Source: QYQD01 sp040755415 (GTDB lineage: Bacteria > Desulfobacterota > QYQD01). From it: a stretch of 64,000 nt of DNA. A program made the position numbers and the translations under genes. The stretch spans positions 1-64,000 of the forward strand of contig JBFMAZ010000043.1 in the NCBI GenBank assembly GCA_040755415.1, read 5' to 3'. Positions 7,106-15,707 of the stretch are shown here, in pieces. Each line of letters opens with the position of its first letter. The stretch's first letter is position 1. The notes below the pieces were generated by a model. It saw nothing but the letters and a program-made list of their open reading frames with translations, was not told the origin of the DNA and ran no database searches.

Positions 7106-9523
7106 TCAAATCTCTGTACCGGTAACCAAGTCATACTCTGCCCTAGTAATTATCTCCTGCTGCATGTGAGGGTTAAGGTCCTTAAAATAGGCCGTATAGC
7201 CGGAAACCCTCACGAAAAGGTCTGGATACTTCTCCGGATGCCTCCGGGCATCTTCTAAGGTCTTGCGGCCGATGATATTAAACTGCACCTGCAGGCCGCC
7301 CATCTTGAAGAAGGCCTCGATGGTGTTAGCAAACCGGGGCAGCGTCGTAGTAGAGGGGGTGTACTTCAGGTTCAGGGCATGGCCATCCGCAATCCTGGTG
7401 TGGTCCAGGCGGGCCACAAAATTGAGGCAGGAGGTCAAAACCGGCGCCGAACCGGAGACCGGTGTAATACCGCTGGCAAAGGGTTCACTCTTCATCCGGC
7501 CGTTGGGCAGCGCGCCGGTGAGCGCCCCAAATCCGGCATGGTTGGTCATAGTCCAGTAGCCGACCGTATATTTGCCGCCCCGGTAATTCTCCTTGCTCTG
7601 GAAGATATCATGCAGGAAACCTATCAACCAGTCGGCATTGGCCCTGGCCATCTCGCTGTCGGTGCCGAACTTCTCCGGTGAGGCCTTAACCATGGCCTGA
7701 AGCTTCTTATAAGGGCCGCTCCAGTCGGCATTGATGGCCGAAATCATCTCGGCCATGGTGAACTTTTTCTTGTCAAAAACGAATTCCTGAATGGCCGTTA
7801 CCGAATCCACCACATCGGCCAGCCCGATCATGGCCGCGCCGGATGAGTTGTAGGCAGCGCCGCCATAGATGACATCCTTGCCTTTCTCCATGCAGCCTTC
7901 CATTAGGGCGGAAAGTATGGGTGTGGGGTGTATCTTCTGGTGGGCCCGTCCCAGGTTGTTATTTAAAGTCACGACTTGATCGATCATCCAGCCAAGCTGG
8001 GTTTCCAGGGCCTCTTTAAATTCCGCGAAAGAGGTCATAGCCACGGCCGGTTTTGTCTTCGGCCCGATCTGTTCATCTTCGGTCAGGCGGTGTTTACCTC
8101 CCCAAAGGACCATCTCCAGGGCCGAGGTAAGGTTCATCAGTATGCAACCAGTATGGCCGTAGGTCCGACCACCACTTGATGGCTCCACACAACCCACTGA
8201 CGAATAGTCCCTGGCATGCGCAAGGGATACGCCCTGCCCGGTCAAGGCCTCAACAGCGGAGACATCGTTATGGAAACACGGGGTGGCCCCGGTGTTGATG
8301 TTAACCGCACAGAGCCGGTCTAAGTACTCTTTTTTGCTAACCCCCGGGCAGTAGCGGGCATTGACATTGGGATCGCGCAGGCGCAAAAGTTCCGTGGCCT
8401 TAAGCATAACGTAGGTGAGGTCATTTACGGCGTCTTCTCCCTGCATATCCACTCCGCCCAAGGTAACGGCCTGATTGGAGCCGCTCCCTCCGAAGAGTTC
8501 TTCGCCGGTTTCCGGGCTCAAAGGCACATGGTCGGCGATCTTGAGCCAGAGGCAGCCCACGAGTTCCACTGCCTCTGCCAGGGTCATACCCCGTTTTATA
8601 TCCTCAGCATAAAATGGATAGAGTACCTGATCTAAGCGTCCCAGGCTCAGGGCTACATTGGCATTTTCCTGGTGCAGGGCGACCTTACAGATCCATATAG
8701 CATTTAATGCCTCGCGGAGTGTCCGCGGCCTTTCGGCCGGCACCTTCTGGCAGACCCTGGCCATCTCAAGGAGTTCCTGACGGCGTTTGGTATCTACCTC
8801 TTTTGCCGCCAGCCGCTCTGCCTCCCGGCTGAGATTGGCGGCATAGCTGATAATCCCATTTAGCGAGAGTTGCACGGCCTGATAAAAGTCCTTTTTCGCC
8901 CTGTCCTCTTTAGAGCTGCCGAGCGAAAGCTCCCTTTCCCTGGCCTCTCTTATGATATCGAGAAGCCCCCGCTCCACTACCATGGCGTAATTAGGGACGG
9001 TATGGGATATACAATAGACCTTGGTGGCTATGTAAAAGACAATCCGCTCCATGATCCTCTGGCAGAGGGGATTACCATTATCCTTCCTGGCCACCTCCTG
9101 TATGGTGCGATCCAGCCAGTAAGGGAATATGTCGAAATTTAATTCTTTGATCTCCCGGCGGGTGATACCAAAGGGATTTTTCTTCCGGCGGCTAACGGTC
9201 TCCAGTTCGGGCCAGATAGAAAGGGCCATAAAGTCCGGATAGAGGACAACGCCGATAGTCCTGGCAGTGGTCGTCCCGGCCAGGAGGTTTTCATCGGCAA
9301 TTACGGCCCGTTTATTCTCCATCACGTACTTATAGAGCTTCCCGGCCCGCAGCTCCGGAGAATCAGCCGGATTATCCAGATGCTTCATGTAATGGGTTAT
9401 ATTCCGCGGAAGCTCCACGCATATATCCGGCCTGGTGGCAAAATGGAGACTCCTTAGCCGCTTAAGCCGGGGCAGACTGTCCAGCGTCATGTCCTTCAGA
9501 CTCAAATCATCAATAGTAACCAT
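7106..9523 (-). CDS. Glycyl radical enzyme (PFL2/dehydratase-decarboxylase type), substrate unknown
   Basis: An 805-residue glycyl radical enzyme. The glycyl loop RVSGYTAYF is 30 residues from the C-terminus (Gly775) and the thiyl cysteine lies in SSVGCVEPSSGG (Cys445, with Glu447). A GCVEP active site is shared by choline lyase, glycerol/propanediol dehydratases, hydroxyproline dehydratase and arylacetate decarboxylases, and excludes true pyruvate formate-lyase, which has adjacent cysteines. Start 9523 is chosen for its aaaggagcgg ribosome site. First gene of a three-gene operon with an SCP2-like protein and an activase. No microcompartment shell genes, small HpdC-type subunit or substrate-pathway genes are nearby, so the substrate is open. 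Oxygen-sensitive chemistry implies an anaerobic host. Confidence 0.92.
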   Translation of the reverse strand: MVTIDDLSLKDMTLDSLPRLKRLRSLHFATRPDICVELPRNITHYMKHLDNPADSPELRAGKLYKYVMENKRAVIADENLLAGTTTARTIGVVLYPDFMALSIWPELETVSRRKKNPFGITRREIKELNFDIFPYWLDRTIQEVARKDNGNPLCQRIMERIVFYIATKVYCISHTVPNYAMVVERGLLDIIREARERELSLGSSKEDRAKKDFYQAVQLSLNGIISYAANLSREAERLAAKEVDTKRRQELLEMARVCQKVPAERPRTLREALNAIWICKVALHQENANVALSLGRLDQVLYPFYAEDIKRGMTLAEAVELVGCLWLKIADHVPLSPETGEELFGGSGSNQAVTLGGVDMQGEDAVNDLTYVMLKATELLRLRDPNVNARYCPGVSKKEYLDRLCAVNINTGATPCFHNDVSAVEALTGQGVSLAHARDYSSVGCVEPSSGGRTYGHTGCILMNLTSALEMVLWGGKHRLTEDEQIGPKTKPAVAMTSFAEFKEALETQLGWMIDQVVTLNNNLGRAHQKIHPTPILSALMEGCMEKGKDVIYGGAAYNSSGAAMIGLADVVDSVTAIQEFVFDKKKFTMAEMISAINADWSGPYKKLQAMVKASPEKFGTDSEMARANADWLIGFLHDIFQSKENYRGGKYTVGYWTMTNHAGFGALTGALPNGRMKSEPFASGITPVSGSAPVLTSCLNFVARLDHTRIADGHALNLKYTPSTTTLPRFANTIEAFFKMGGLQVQFNIIGRKTLEDARRHPEKYPDLFVRVSGYTAYFKDLNPHMQQEIITRAEYDLVTGTEI

Positions 9524-9602
9524 ACCGCTCCTTTCGTGCCATAGGCATAGGCAGATTCGCCGGGGCGAACAAGCCTTCAGCTCCCCATGCAACTTCTGCA
9601 AT

Positions 9603-9646
9603 CTGTAACTTGGAACTTACAACTTTCAACTTGTAACTCGCAACTA
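9603..9646. repeat. AACTTG/TAACTT simple repeats
   Basis: Short degenerate tandem words (acttggaacttacaactttc, aacttgtaactcgcaac) fill the spacer between the metallophosphoesterase stump and the GRE operon. A similar vocabulary occurs at 24360-24395. Confidence 0.65.
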
Positions 9647-10057
9647 TTATCTCCCGTAGCCCGGAGAGGCTGACCAGACCTCATAGTTCCTATCTCTTTC
9701 CTTCTCTTCCTCAAGATAAAAGACGATAAAGGTCATCACATGCCAGCCGATGAACTCACAGTTATCCTGATCAAAGGCGGTATGCTCAAATACCTTCCGC
9801 CAGGTGCCGGTATTGAAATAGGCCTTTTCTATGACTTCCCTTCCTGGAATAGGAACTATATCCAGGGGAACCTGTTCAGTTTGATGTGTATGGCCATAAA
9901 CTACATAGCGTACCATGTTATTCTTCAGCGAGGATTCATTATAAGCGAATTTTTGCAAAGTTGGATTAACGAAAAATCTCTGTAAACGCTTTGCTGCAAC
10001 CGGGTCCGGCTTTTCCTTTTCAGCCTCTTTAATCGCTGCTGCTGAAAGCCCTCGCCC
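9647..10057 (-). pseudogene. C-terminal stump of a metallophosphoesterase
   Basis: The frame runs directly on from the stop codon of the PHP gene (TAA 10058-10060), giving 136 codons without a proper start except an internal TTG near 9958. It contains the last metal-binding motif of calcineurin-like phosphoesterases (YVVYGHTHQTEQV) and FNTGTWR, but the N-terminal DxH, GDxxD and GNH(D/E) motifs are gone. The protein cannot be active. The exact junction with the upstream stop codon indicates a deletion that fused the two loci. Confidence 0.75.
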
Positions 10058-12310
10058 TTACTCCCAGGTTATCCATATGGGGTTTGTACAGCAGTAGCCG
10101 ATTTCTTCGCCCTCCTGGTTGACCGTGTTGCATTCTATACGAAAATATACGGCCTTAAGAGATTCCTGCGCGCCTTGTAGTATGTCATCCAGGGGAATAG
10201 AGCCCTGGTAGCCCGCCTCTGGCGCATCTGTGCGAGTTATACAGACGGCGTCCCCGCGAGGGATTTCACGGAGCTTGTCACCCACCTTTTGTGGGTAAAA
10301 AAGCCGGAGCTCGGTCTTAACACCCCGGGACTCCTCTGGGACTTCCAGTTGATATTCAAGGGCCAAACTATCTCCTTCCTGCACGGAGTAGAAGGGGGAA
10401 TTTTCATCTTCTGTTACCCCGCAGACCAGACGGGTAACAGTGCTATCTTTATGCGTGATTACCAGGGTGGGAATCACCACGGGCCCGTCTGTTACTACAC
10501 AACACCCCCGCATTAAGGCCTTGAGCAGTAATTCCTTTCGTCCGGCGTAGTCTGGATTTTTTTTAAATCCCGGTATATGCGCCAAGGTGCGTACCTTGCC
10601 AAAGGCATTGTCAGTGAACATGAGAAAGACATAGATAGGATTGGGCCGCAGGGCGAAGTTGAAGTCCATATGGGCGTCGCTGCCGCCAAGAATAGAGCAG
10701 GGAATTATGGGTTCCTTATTCTTGCCGTAGTCCCTGACCATGGGCAACAGAAACTGATCTCGCCAGATTTCTAGACCTTTTTCTAGCTCCCCGTAGGGAT
10801 CTTCGGGAGTGAGGTCATCAGAGAAGAGGCTGTATTCATGAACATCTGTCCCAAAGGCTTTTTTCCCGCAAGTGACCCGTTCATTAAAAATCTGTAAGCC
10901 ATAAAAAAGGGGGCTGTTTCCAATCTGATCGAAGTCGCCGGGGCCCCACGAATATCCGCTGCTCGCGGGGTGGGCGGCAAACACTGCCGGCTTAATACGG
11001 AAAGACGTGCTGGCCTCGGTAAGCTTGTCCATGGTCTCCGAAAGGGTAAATTCCCCCACAAAACAATGGTCCTGCACCAGACCGTCGGGGCCACCTTCAA
11101 AACTCAACATGTGGAGGGCGAGGCCCTTGAATCCGGGCATGGACTCCGGGATACATCCATTTCTCTTAACGGTGGAGACGGTAATTTCTTCCGCCGGAAC
11201 GATTAGAACGGAATCAGGCCCCTGTTGACTGGAAACCGTGGGCGCCCAGTCCAGAAATTTAACCCATTTCTCCTCCGGGCTCAGGGGGCGCATATTCTTA
11301 TCCCAGGTGAAATCCCAGGAATGGTCGGTCAGAAAGAGCCAGTTGAGACCCACGGCCCGGGCCGCCTCCAGGGTAGGAACCAGGGGGCCGCCAAACTCAG
11401 CCGGATTTTCGGTGTAGATAGAGTGGTAGTGGGTGTCCCCGTAATACCAATCTTCAAACCGGGGCAAGGAATCTACGAACATAGTGCGAAGTACGGTTTT
11501 ACTGGAATGCGCAATCCAGTTCTGATAGCCTATTTCTACCTCGAGTTCCAGGAAGCTTACCTCTGCGTATCCGCTATAGGCATCCCTGGCGAGATAAACA
11601 GAGGCGTCCTGGTAAACTTTCTCGGCATCAATGTAAAGCAGACACCACCAGGGCGTCTCGCCTAAACCAGAGCCGGCCGGGCCGGATACTGGTCTTAGTC
11701 TAAGGGGGAAATCCTCATCCTTTAAAGCCTTTCCCTGGTAATCCTTTATGTCCTTTATCAGGGCGGCCGGAAGGGTTGTCGATTTACCGTCCTTGCGATA
11801 GCGAAGCCGCGGCCGTTCTCTTATGGTAATGCCATGCTCAGGAATATCCTTGACCAGGATAAGGACGGGAAGGTCAGAAAACGTCCCATCCGTCTGTTTT
11901 CGAAGGCAGTAAGGGGCATCGGCCAGCACATCCATAGCTACGGTGTTAGCCTGGAGCTTGGGATCGTCCGTATCTATTTCTGAACCGGGCAAAGAGAGCT
12001 TAAAGGTGCCCCCCTGGGGTCCTAACCGTACGCCTTCGGCGCAGACGAACAAAGGGCGATTCGTAAAAGGAGAGTAGATTTCAAGCCGGTAAAGTCCCTC
12101 CGGCAGCTCCGGCGTCTGGAAGACCGCCACCCGTGCGCCTGGATCCTCGGACAGCTCAGTCCCCGTTTTCCGGTCATTTATCGCAAAGGTCGCACCTTGG
12201 GTACCAGTTTGCGACAGAAGTCTGACCATAAACGGCAGGGGTTTCTCCAGATCATAAAATGCCTTGAGATTCAGGCAACTATCAGCTAACTTAATCGTAA
12301 AATGCGGCAT
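10058..12310 (-). CDS. PHP-domain phosphoesterase-like protein
   Basis: A 750-residue protein with a large N-terminal beta-rich region (residues 1-285), then a PHP domain starting YYGDTHYHSIYTE (His294, His296), FLTDHSWDF (Asp329, His330) and GGSDAH further on, then a beta-rich C-terminal domain. PHP domains hydrolyse phosphoesters with a trinuclear metal site. No signal peptide is seen, so it is probably cytoplasmic. Start has ggaggtg seven bases upstream. It follows the CHAT gene by 106 nt on the same strand and is the last intact gene of the long minus-strand array. Its substrate is unknown; the N-terminal region resembles proteins that bind carbohydrate or polymer but shows no defined motif. 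Confidence 0.8.
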   Translation of the reverse strand: MPHFTIKLADSCLNLKAFYDLEKPLPFMVRLLSQTGTQGATFAINDRKTGTELSEDPGARVAVFQTPELPEGLYRLEIYSPFTNRPLFVCAEGVRLGPQGGTFKLSLPGSEIDTDDPKLQANTVAMDVLADAPYCLRKQTDGTFSDLPVLILVKDIPEHGITIRERPRLRYRKDGKSTTLPAALIKDIKDYQGKALKDEDFPLRLRPVSGPAGSGLGETPWWCLLYIDAEKVYQDASVYLARDAYSGYAEVSFLELEVEIGYQNWIAHSSKTVLRTMFVDSLPRFEDWYYGDTHYHSIYTENPAEFGGPLVPTLEAARAVGLNWLFLTDHSWDFTWDKNMRPLSPEEKWVKFLDWAPTVSSQQGPDSVLIVPAEEITVSTVKRNGCIPESMPGFKGLALHMLSFEGGPDGLVQDHCFVGEFTLSETMDKLTEASTSFRIKPAVFAAHPASSGYSWGPGDFDQIGNSPLFYGLQIFNERVTCGKKAFGTDVHEYSLFSDDLTPEDPYGELEKGLEIWRDQFLLPMVRDYGKNKEPIIPCSILGGSDAHMDFNFALRPNPIYVFLMFTDNAFGKVRTLAHIPGFKKNPDYAGRKELLLKALMRGCCVVTDGPVVIPTLVITHKDSTVTRLVCGVTEDENSPFYSVQEGDSLALEYQLEVPEESRGVKTELRLFYPQKVGDKLREIPRGDAVCITRTDAPEAGYQGSIPLDDILQGAQESLKAVYFRIECNTVNQEGEEIGYCCTNPIWITWE

Positions 12311-12326
12311 AATTCACCTCCGTCCT

Positions 12327-12415
12327 TGGCCGACCTGCCTACGGCAGGCCGTAGGTCTGGCGGCCCTCAGGTTGGTCACTGAACACTGGTCGAATGACTA
12401 CTGACTAACGACCGG
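12327..12415. repeat. Hairpin and GTCA-type repeats between PHP and CHAT genes
   Basis: A palindrome cctgcctacggcaggc at about 12331-12346 is followed by degenerate ggtcactgaacactggtc/actactgactaacgacc words. Similar small GC hairpins occur at about 2301-2320, 14972-15018 and 25890-25920. Confidence 0.6.
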
Positions 12416-12416
12416 C

Positions 12417-13994
12417 TCATCTGCGAATAAAAAAAGCCGGAGCCGCCCATTCCGGTTCTACCACGTTTCCTGGCGGCCGCACGGTGATAGCCTGCACGGC
12501 CTTATGAAAGGCGGTTACGGCACTCCCGGTGCGTATGAGTTCGTGGTAGAAATGACGGGCAAAGGTCAATCCGGTAGATCTGCGGATAGCGGTCTGCATG
12601 GCTACCACGGTGGGTACCCCAGCCGCCAGGAACTCGCCAGCCAGACTGCGATGCGTCGCCATGCCAGTCGTCCGCACGGCACTCTGGCAGGCCACTAAGG
12701 TGACCAACTGCAATGCCCTGTTTTTACCAACCAAGTTGACAAAATTCTGGGCGGTTCTTAGGGGGCCCCGTGAGCCCCGGGCATCCTCAAATACCAGGTA
12801 GGGACGTTCGCCGTCGTGCAGGCAGTGTCCAAAGTAGTGCACCGCATCATAATCGAAGCGGTTGTCACTCATGAGTTTAAAAATTTCATCATCGCGCGCG
12901 TCAACCATGTCTACACAGAGGAGTCTGTCGCTGTCTCGATTCCATTTTTTCAGCCCCTCGGAAAAATTGGCCTTTTCCTCCTCGGTGTCCACATCTACCA
13001 GACCGATCCCGGCCTGTAAGAGGGCACGGCGCATATCTGAATCTGGCTGACTTTGGATCACAAGTAGCCGCGTCGTCCGTGAGCCATCCCACGGCCTTAA
13101 TGCGGATCGTTCGCTGAGGAACCGCAGGGCAATGGTAACATCGCAATCCCGTACCAGAAAGTGCTGTTCTTTCTCTTGATAGAGACAGGACCAGGGGAGC
13201 CCCATGAGCCACCCGTCAGTTAGATGCAGGGCAAGCGCCACGCCCGCGTACCTGGCATCCTGGCGACTGCGCAGCAGGCAGTTATCCAGACACTTGCCTA
13301 ACTTTCCTCCAAAGACCTTTTGATAAAGCAGGGCGCCTATTTCGCTTAAGTTCGTCTCACTCATGGTACGTACTTGCCAGGTCTGTAGAAAAGTTTCTAT
13401 TCGGGACCGCTCTGTATCCGAAAAACTAAAAGTATCGTCGATGCCTTCGTCCTGGGGAAAGTGGGATGACCTGATGATCTCGGCTTTGCAAGCATGGGGC
13501 GAAGCATCGGCACAATCAATCTTAATCTCAAGTTTTACGAACTCTGATGGGGCGAGGCGGCGTGCAATCTCCGATAGCATCTCCTGGGCGCGCGATCTGA
13601 GACGAGGGTCGGTAGCAAAATGGGCCTCCAGTTCCTTTGCCAGGATGTCTTGTACGTGAATCAGGCTGGAGTACGTATAATATGATCCCAGGGCTAATGC
13701 GGCCCAATTGCTTAGGGGGTTTTCTAATCTCAGGTAGCAGTCTGTAAGCGCCTTTTCTGCCTGGGGATGCCACTGGCGACCGATAAGCGTAATGACTTTA
13801 AATGCCTGATCCAGGTTAATAGTATCCTGCTTTAATAGCTCCCATAACTCAGAAATCTCGGCGGCTGAAAGGTCAAGCCGGTCACGTCCCTTTATCTGAT
13901 AATTTTGAAAATAGCCTGAAAACCTTTCTTGAGATATCCGTAGCTGAGTGGGAGCAGATAGTAGTGCTTCCAGCCGAGCTGACCGTTCATTCAT
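12417..13994 (-). CDS. CHAT-domain (caspase-like) protease
   Basis: A 525-residue protein with a helical N-terminal half (residues 1-150), a linker, and a C-terminal CHAT domain. The catalytic dyad is visible as His390 in VHYFGHC and Cys436 in LVACQSA, both in the expected order. CHAT proteases include separase-like and gasdermin- or CRISPR-associated peptidases that cut specific partners. No signal peptide, so it acts in the cytoplasm. Preceded by ggag eight bases before the ATG. It lies in the minus-strand array between an unknown helical protein (14085-14945) and the PHP gene. Its substrate is not known; neighbouring array proteins are the obvious candidates. Confidence 0.88.
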   Translation of the reverse strand: MNERSARLEALLSAPTQLRISQERFSGYFQNYQIKGRDRLDLSAAEISELWELLKQDTINLDQAFKVITLIGRQWHPQAEKALTDCYLRLENPLSNWAALALGSYYTYSSLIHVQDILAKELEAHFATDPRLRSRAQEMLSEIARRLAPSEFVKLEIKIDCADASPHACKAEIIRSSHFPQDEGIDDTFSFSDTERSRIETFLQTWQVRTMSETNLSEIGALLYQKVFGGKLGKCLDNCLLRSRQDARYAGVALALHLTDGWLMGLPWSCLYQEKEQHFLVRDCDVTIALRFLSERSALRPWDGSRTTRLLVIQSQPDSDMRRALLQAGIGLVDVDTEEEKANFSEGLKKWNRDSDRLLCVDMVDARDDEIFKLMSDNRFDYDAVHYFGHCLHDGERPYLVFEDARGSRGPLRTAQNFVNLVGKNRALQLVTLVACQSAVRTTGMATHRSLAGEFLAAGVPTVVAMQTAIRRSTGLTFARHFYHELIRTGSAVTAFHKAVQAITVRPPGNVVEPEWAAPAFFIRR

Positions 13995-14084
13995 AAGATC
14001 ACTCCATAAAGTAGATTATGGCCCTTGGGTAAGCCATGGAATGCCCGAAACCTGAAGTCATAAATTTCAAAAACGATTCACGAT

Positions 14085-14945
14085 TCAGTTAGTTATTCCT
14101 AAAAGCGTGAGATACGAATGCTCCGTGGCCTTTCTTGCGGTGACCGAGCAAAACGTCCCTATGGCTGCGGCTACCAGGGGATTTAAGTTGAGGCTAAAGG
14201 CCCCGTTGATTATACCTTCAACGGCCGGGAGCAACGAGGCCTCCGCCAGGTCTCCAAATGAATCGAACCAGCCTATGAGCTTCTTCCTGGAATTCTCCTG
14301 ATACTGCTGAACAAGCCCGGCGTAGCGGGACCTGAGATCATACAGGGCGTCGCCGGTAGTCTCTACGACGATCCTGGTTATATCCCGGATGTAACGTTCG
14401 GCATTGATCTGGTTACCCATTCCCCTTGCGTCCTCCAGATTGCGGACCTTGGGAAACCGGGGCCGCATAATCAGATCGCCGGATACGGTTTTGTAGCCGG
14501 CCTGCGAGAAGAAGTACTGATTAAGGCTCTCTGCATAATCTTCCATCTTAAGCCCTTCGAAGTTCTTCAATATGGTGACAAACGATAAAGCCAGCCCTAT
14601 TTCCATGTGGACGATACCACGCAAGACATCGGGTGCTTTTTTCAACTGTTCGACCGTGACCAGTTCCCTGAAGTTGTCAACAAAGTCATCAAAACTTATA
14701 CTATTGATAAGCTCCTTAAAATCATTTTGTAGCTCTTTGGTAACGCCAGCAAGAAGGCTCCCCGCCCCCTTCAAGGCGTTTATTTCGTTTATAAGCAGAC
14801 AGAAGTCGGCCCGGATTGACACGGGAAAATCTTTACCTGACCCCAACTCCTCGTCCAAATTCCCTTTTATTAGCTCCGCACTTTTCCCCTTAGCGATGTT
14901 GAAAAAACGATCCTGAAAATCGGCAAGCCCCTTGACACCGATCAT
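14085..14945 (-). CDS. Conserved-looking protein of unknown function, mostly helical
   Basis: A 286-residue protein I do not recognise. It is rich in predicted helix, with a middle segment SGDLIMRPRFPKVRNLED and a hydrophobic stretch near the C-terminus (LNPLVAAAIGTFCSVTA) that could be a membrane or packing helix. Strong gaggag ribosome site. It is located immediately upstream of the CHAT protease with a 90-nt gap on the same strand. A target or partner of that protease is one possible role, but nothing in the sequence proves it. Confidence 0.7.
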   Translation of the reverse strand: MIGVKGLADFQDRFFNIAKGKSAELIKGNLDEELGSGKDFPVSIRADFCLLINEINALKGAGSLLAGVTKELQNDFKELINSISFDDFVDNFRELVTVEQLKKAPDVLRGIVHMEIGLALSFVTILKNFEGLKMEDYAESLNQYFFSQAGYKTVSGDLIMRPRFPKVRNLEDARGMGNQINAERYIRDITRIVVETTGDALYDLRSRYAGLVQQYQENSRKKLIGWFDSFGDLAEASLLPAVEGIINGAFSLNLNPLVAAAIGTFCSVTARKATEHSYLTLLGITN

Positions 14946-15176
14946 ATCATCTCCTCACCTTCTCCCTACGTTCTGCCTTAGGTAGGTTGCTTCCGGCCTA
15001 TGGTCGGCCTGAGGCCGGTTACGGGAAAAATTAGATACTACGTCATCCGGAAGTGTGCCTTACAAGGGCAGCAGAGTCGCAAGCACGCCGGCGATACACA
15101 GCCTTTTTACCGTCCGGCCTTTACCCTGACAGTAAGCGTCCTGCCAAGGGCAAAAATAGCGGTCCCCTTGCCCCCG
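14946..15176. other. Spacer within the minus-strand array
   Basis: The longest gap inside the array (231 bp). It contains small hairpin repeats (ggcctatggtcggcctgaggccgg, 14995-15018) and no credible ORF. A separate promoter for the downstream CHAT/PHP genes could lie here but none was convincing. Confidence 0.5.
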
Positions 15177-15689
15177 TTATTCAGACAAAATAATACATGA
15201 CGTCCCCCGGCCAGGAATATCACCGGTTATTTTCAGAAAGGCATAAAAGGCCTCCGGCCACTGACTCTGAAAGGCAAATATCTTGCCCATTATTCCATGT
15301 AGAATGACACGACTCCTCACATTTGTTAATATCTGGGGGTACTTGTGGGTTAGTCTTACAGCCAGGGCCACGGCATCAATGTAATCTCTATTTTCCAGAA
15401 GTGTAGCGTCCTGCAATTCTCCAGTCTCAAAAGAAAAACATAACTGCCCGAGGTTGACGGCCGCAGCGCAAAATAATCTGAGGCCGTCCCGGTCTCTATC
15501 AGAGAACGGGGCGGAGGTACGTAAGGCCGCCTGAGCCTCATCTTTAAATCTTCTTATAATCTCCAGCCAATGTTTTTTGGCCTCCCGGAGGTTACCCTTT
15601 AAACGCCATAGCTCAGCTTGACAGGAAAGTATATCTTCATGATTAGCAACGGTCTTATCTGCTGCCTTAAGGCGCTCTTCCAGATCCAT
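15177..15689 (-). CDS. Helical (TPR-like) protein of unknown function
   Basis: A 170-residue helical protein (start at 15689 for its ggag site; 175 residues if the upstream ATG is used). The opening LKAADKTVANHEDILSCQAE and LWRLKGNLREAKKHWLEIIR has the helix-turn-helix spacing and small/large residue pattern of tetratricopeptide-like repeats, later VALAVRLTHKYPQ. Such proteins act as adaptors. The gene starts 18 bases after the C1 protease stop on the same strand, so the two are likely co-expressed and may interact. Confidence 0.65.
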   Translation of the reverse strand: MDLEERLKAADKTVANHEDILSCQAELWRLKGNLREAKKHWLEIIRRFKDEAQAALRTSAPFSDRDRDGLRLFCAAAVNLGQLCFSFETGELQDATLLENRDYIDAVALAVRLTHKYPQILTNVRSRVILHGIMGKIFAFQSQWPEAFYAFLKITGDIPGRGTSCIILSE

Positions 15690-15707
15690 TTTATATCTCC
15701 ACAATTC

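Noticed and set aside
7106..9523. Pyruvate formate-lyase
   Set aside because: The active site has a single cysteine in GCVEP, not the adjacent cysteine pair of PFL, and the activase has a ferredoxin insert unlike PflA.
5617..9523. Bacterial microcompartment operon
   Set aside because: No shell protein, aldehyde dehydrogenase or encapsulation peptide near the glycyl radical enzyme.
14085..14945. Gasdermin-like pore protein next to a CHAT protease
   Set aside because: The protein looks mostly helical throughout, and I see no gasdermin N-terminal pattern, so the analogy rests on gene order only.
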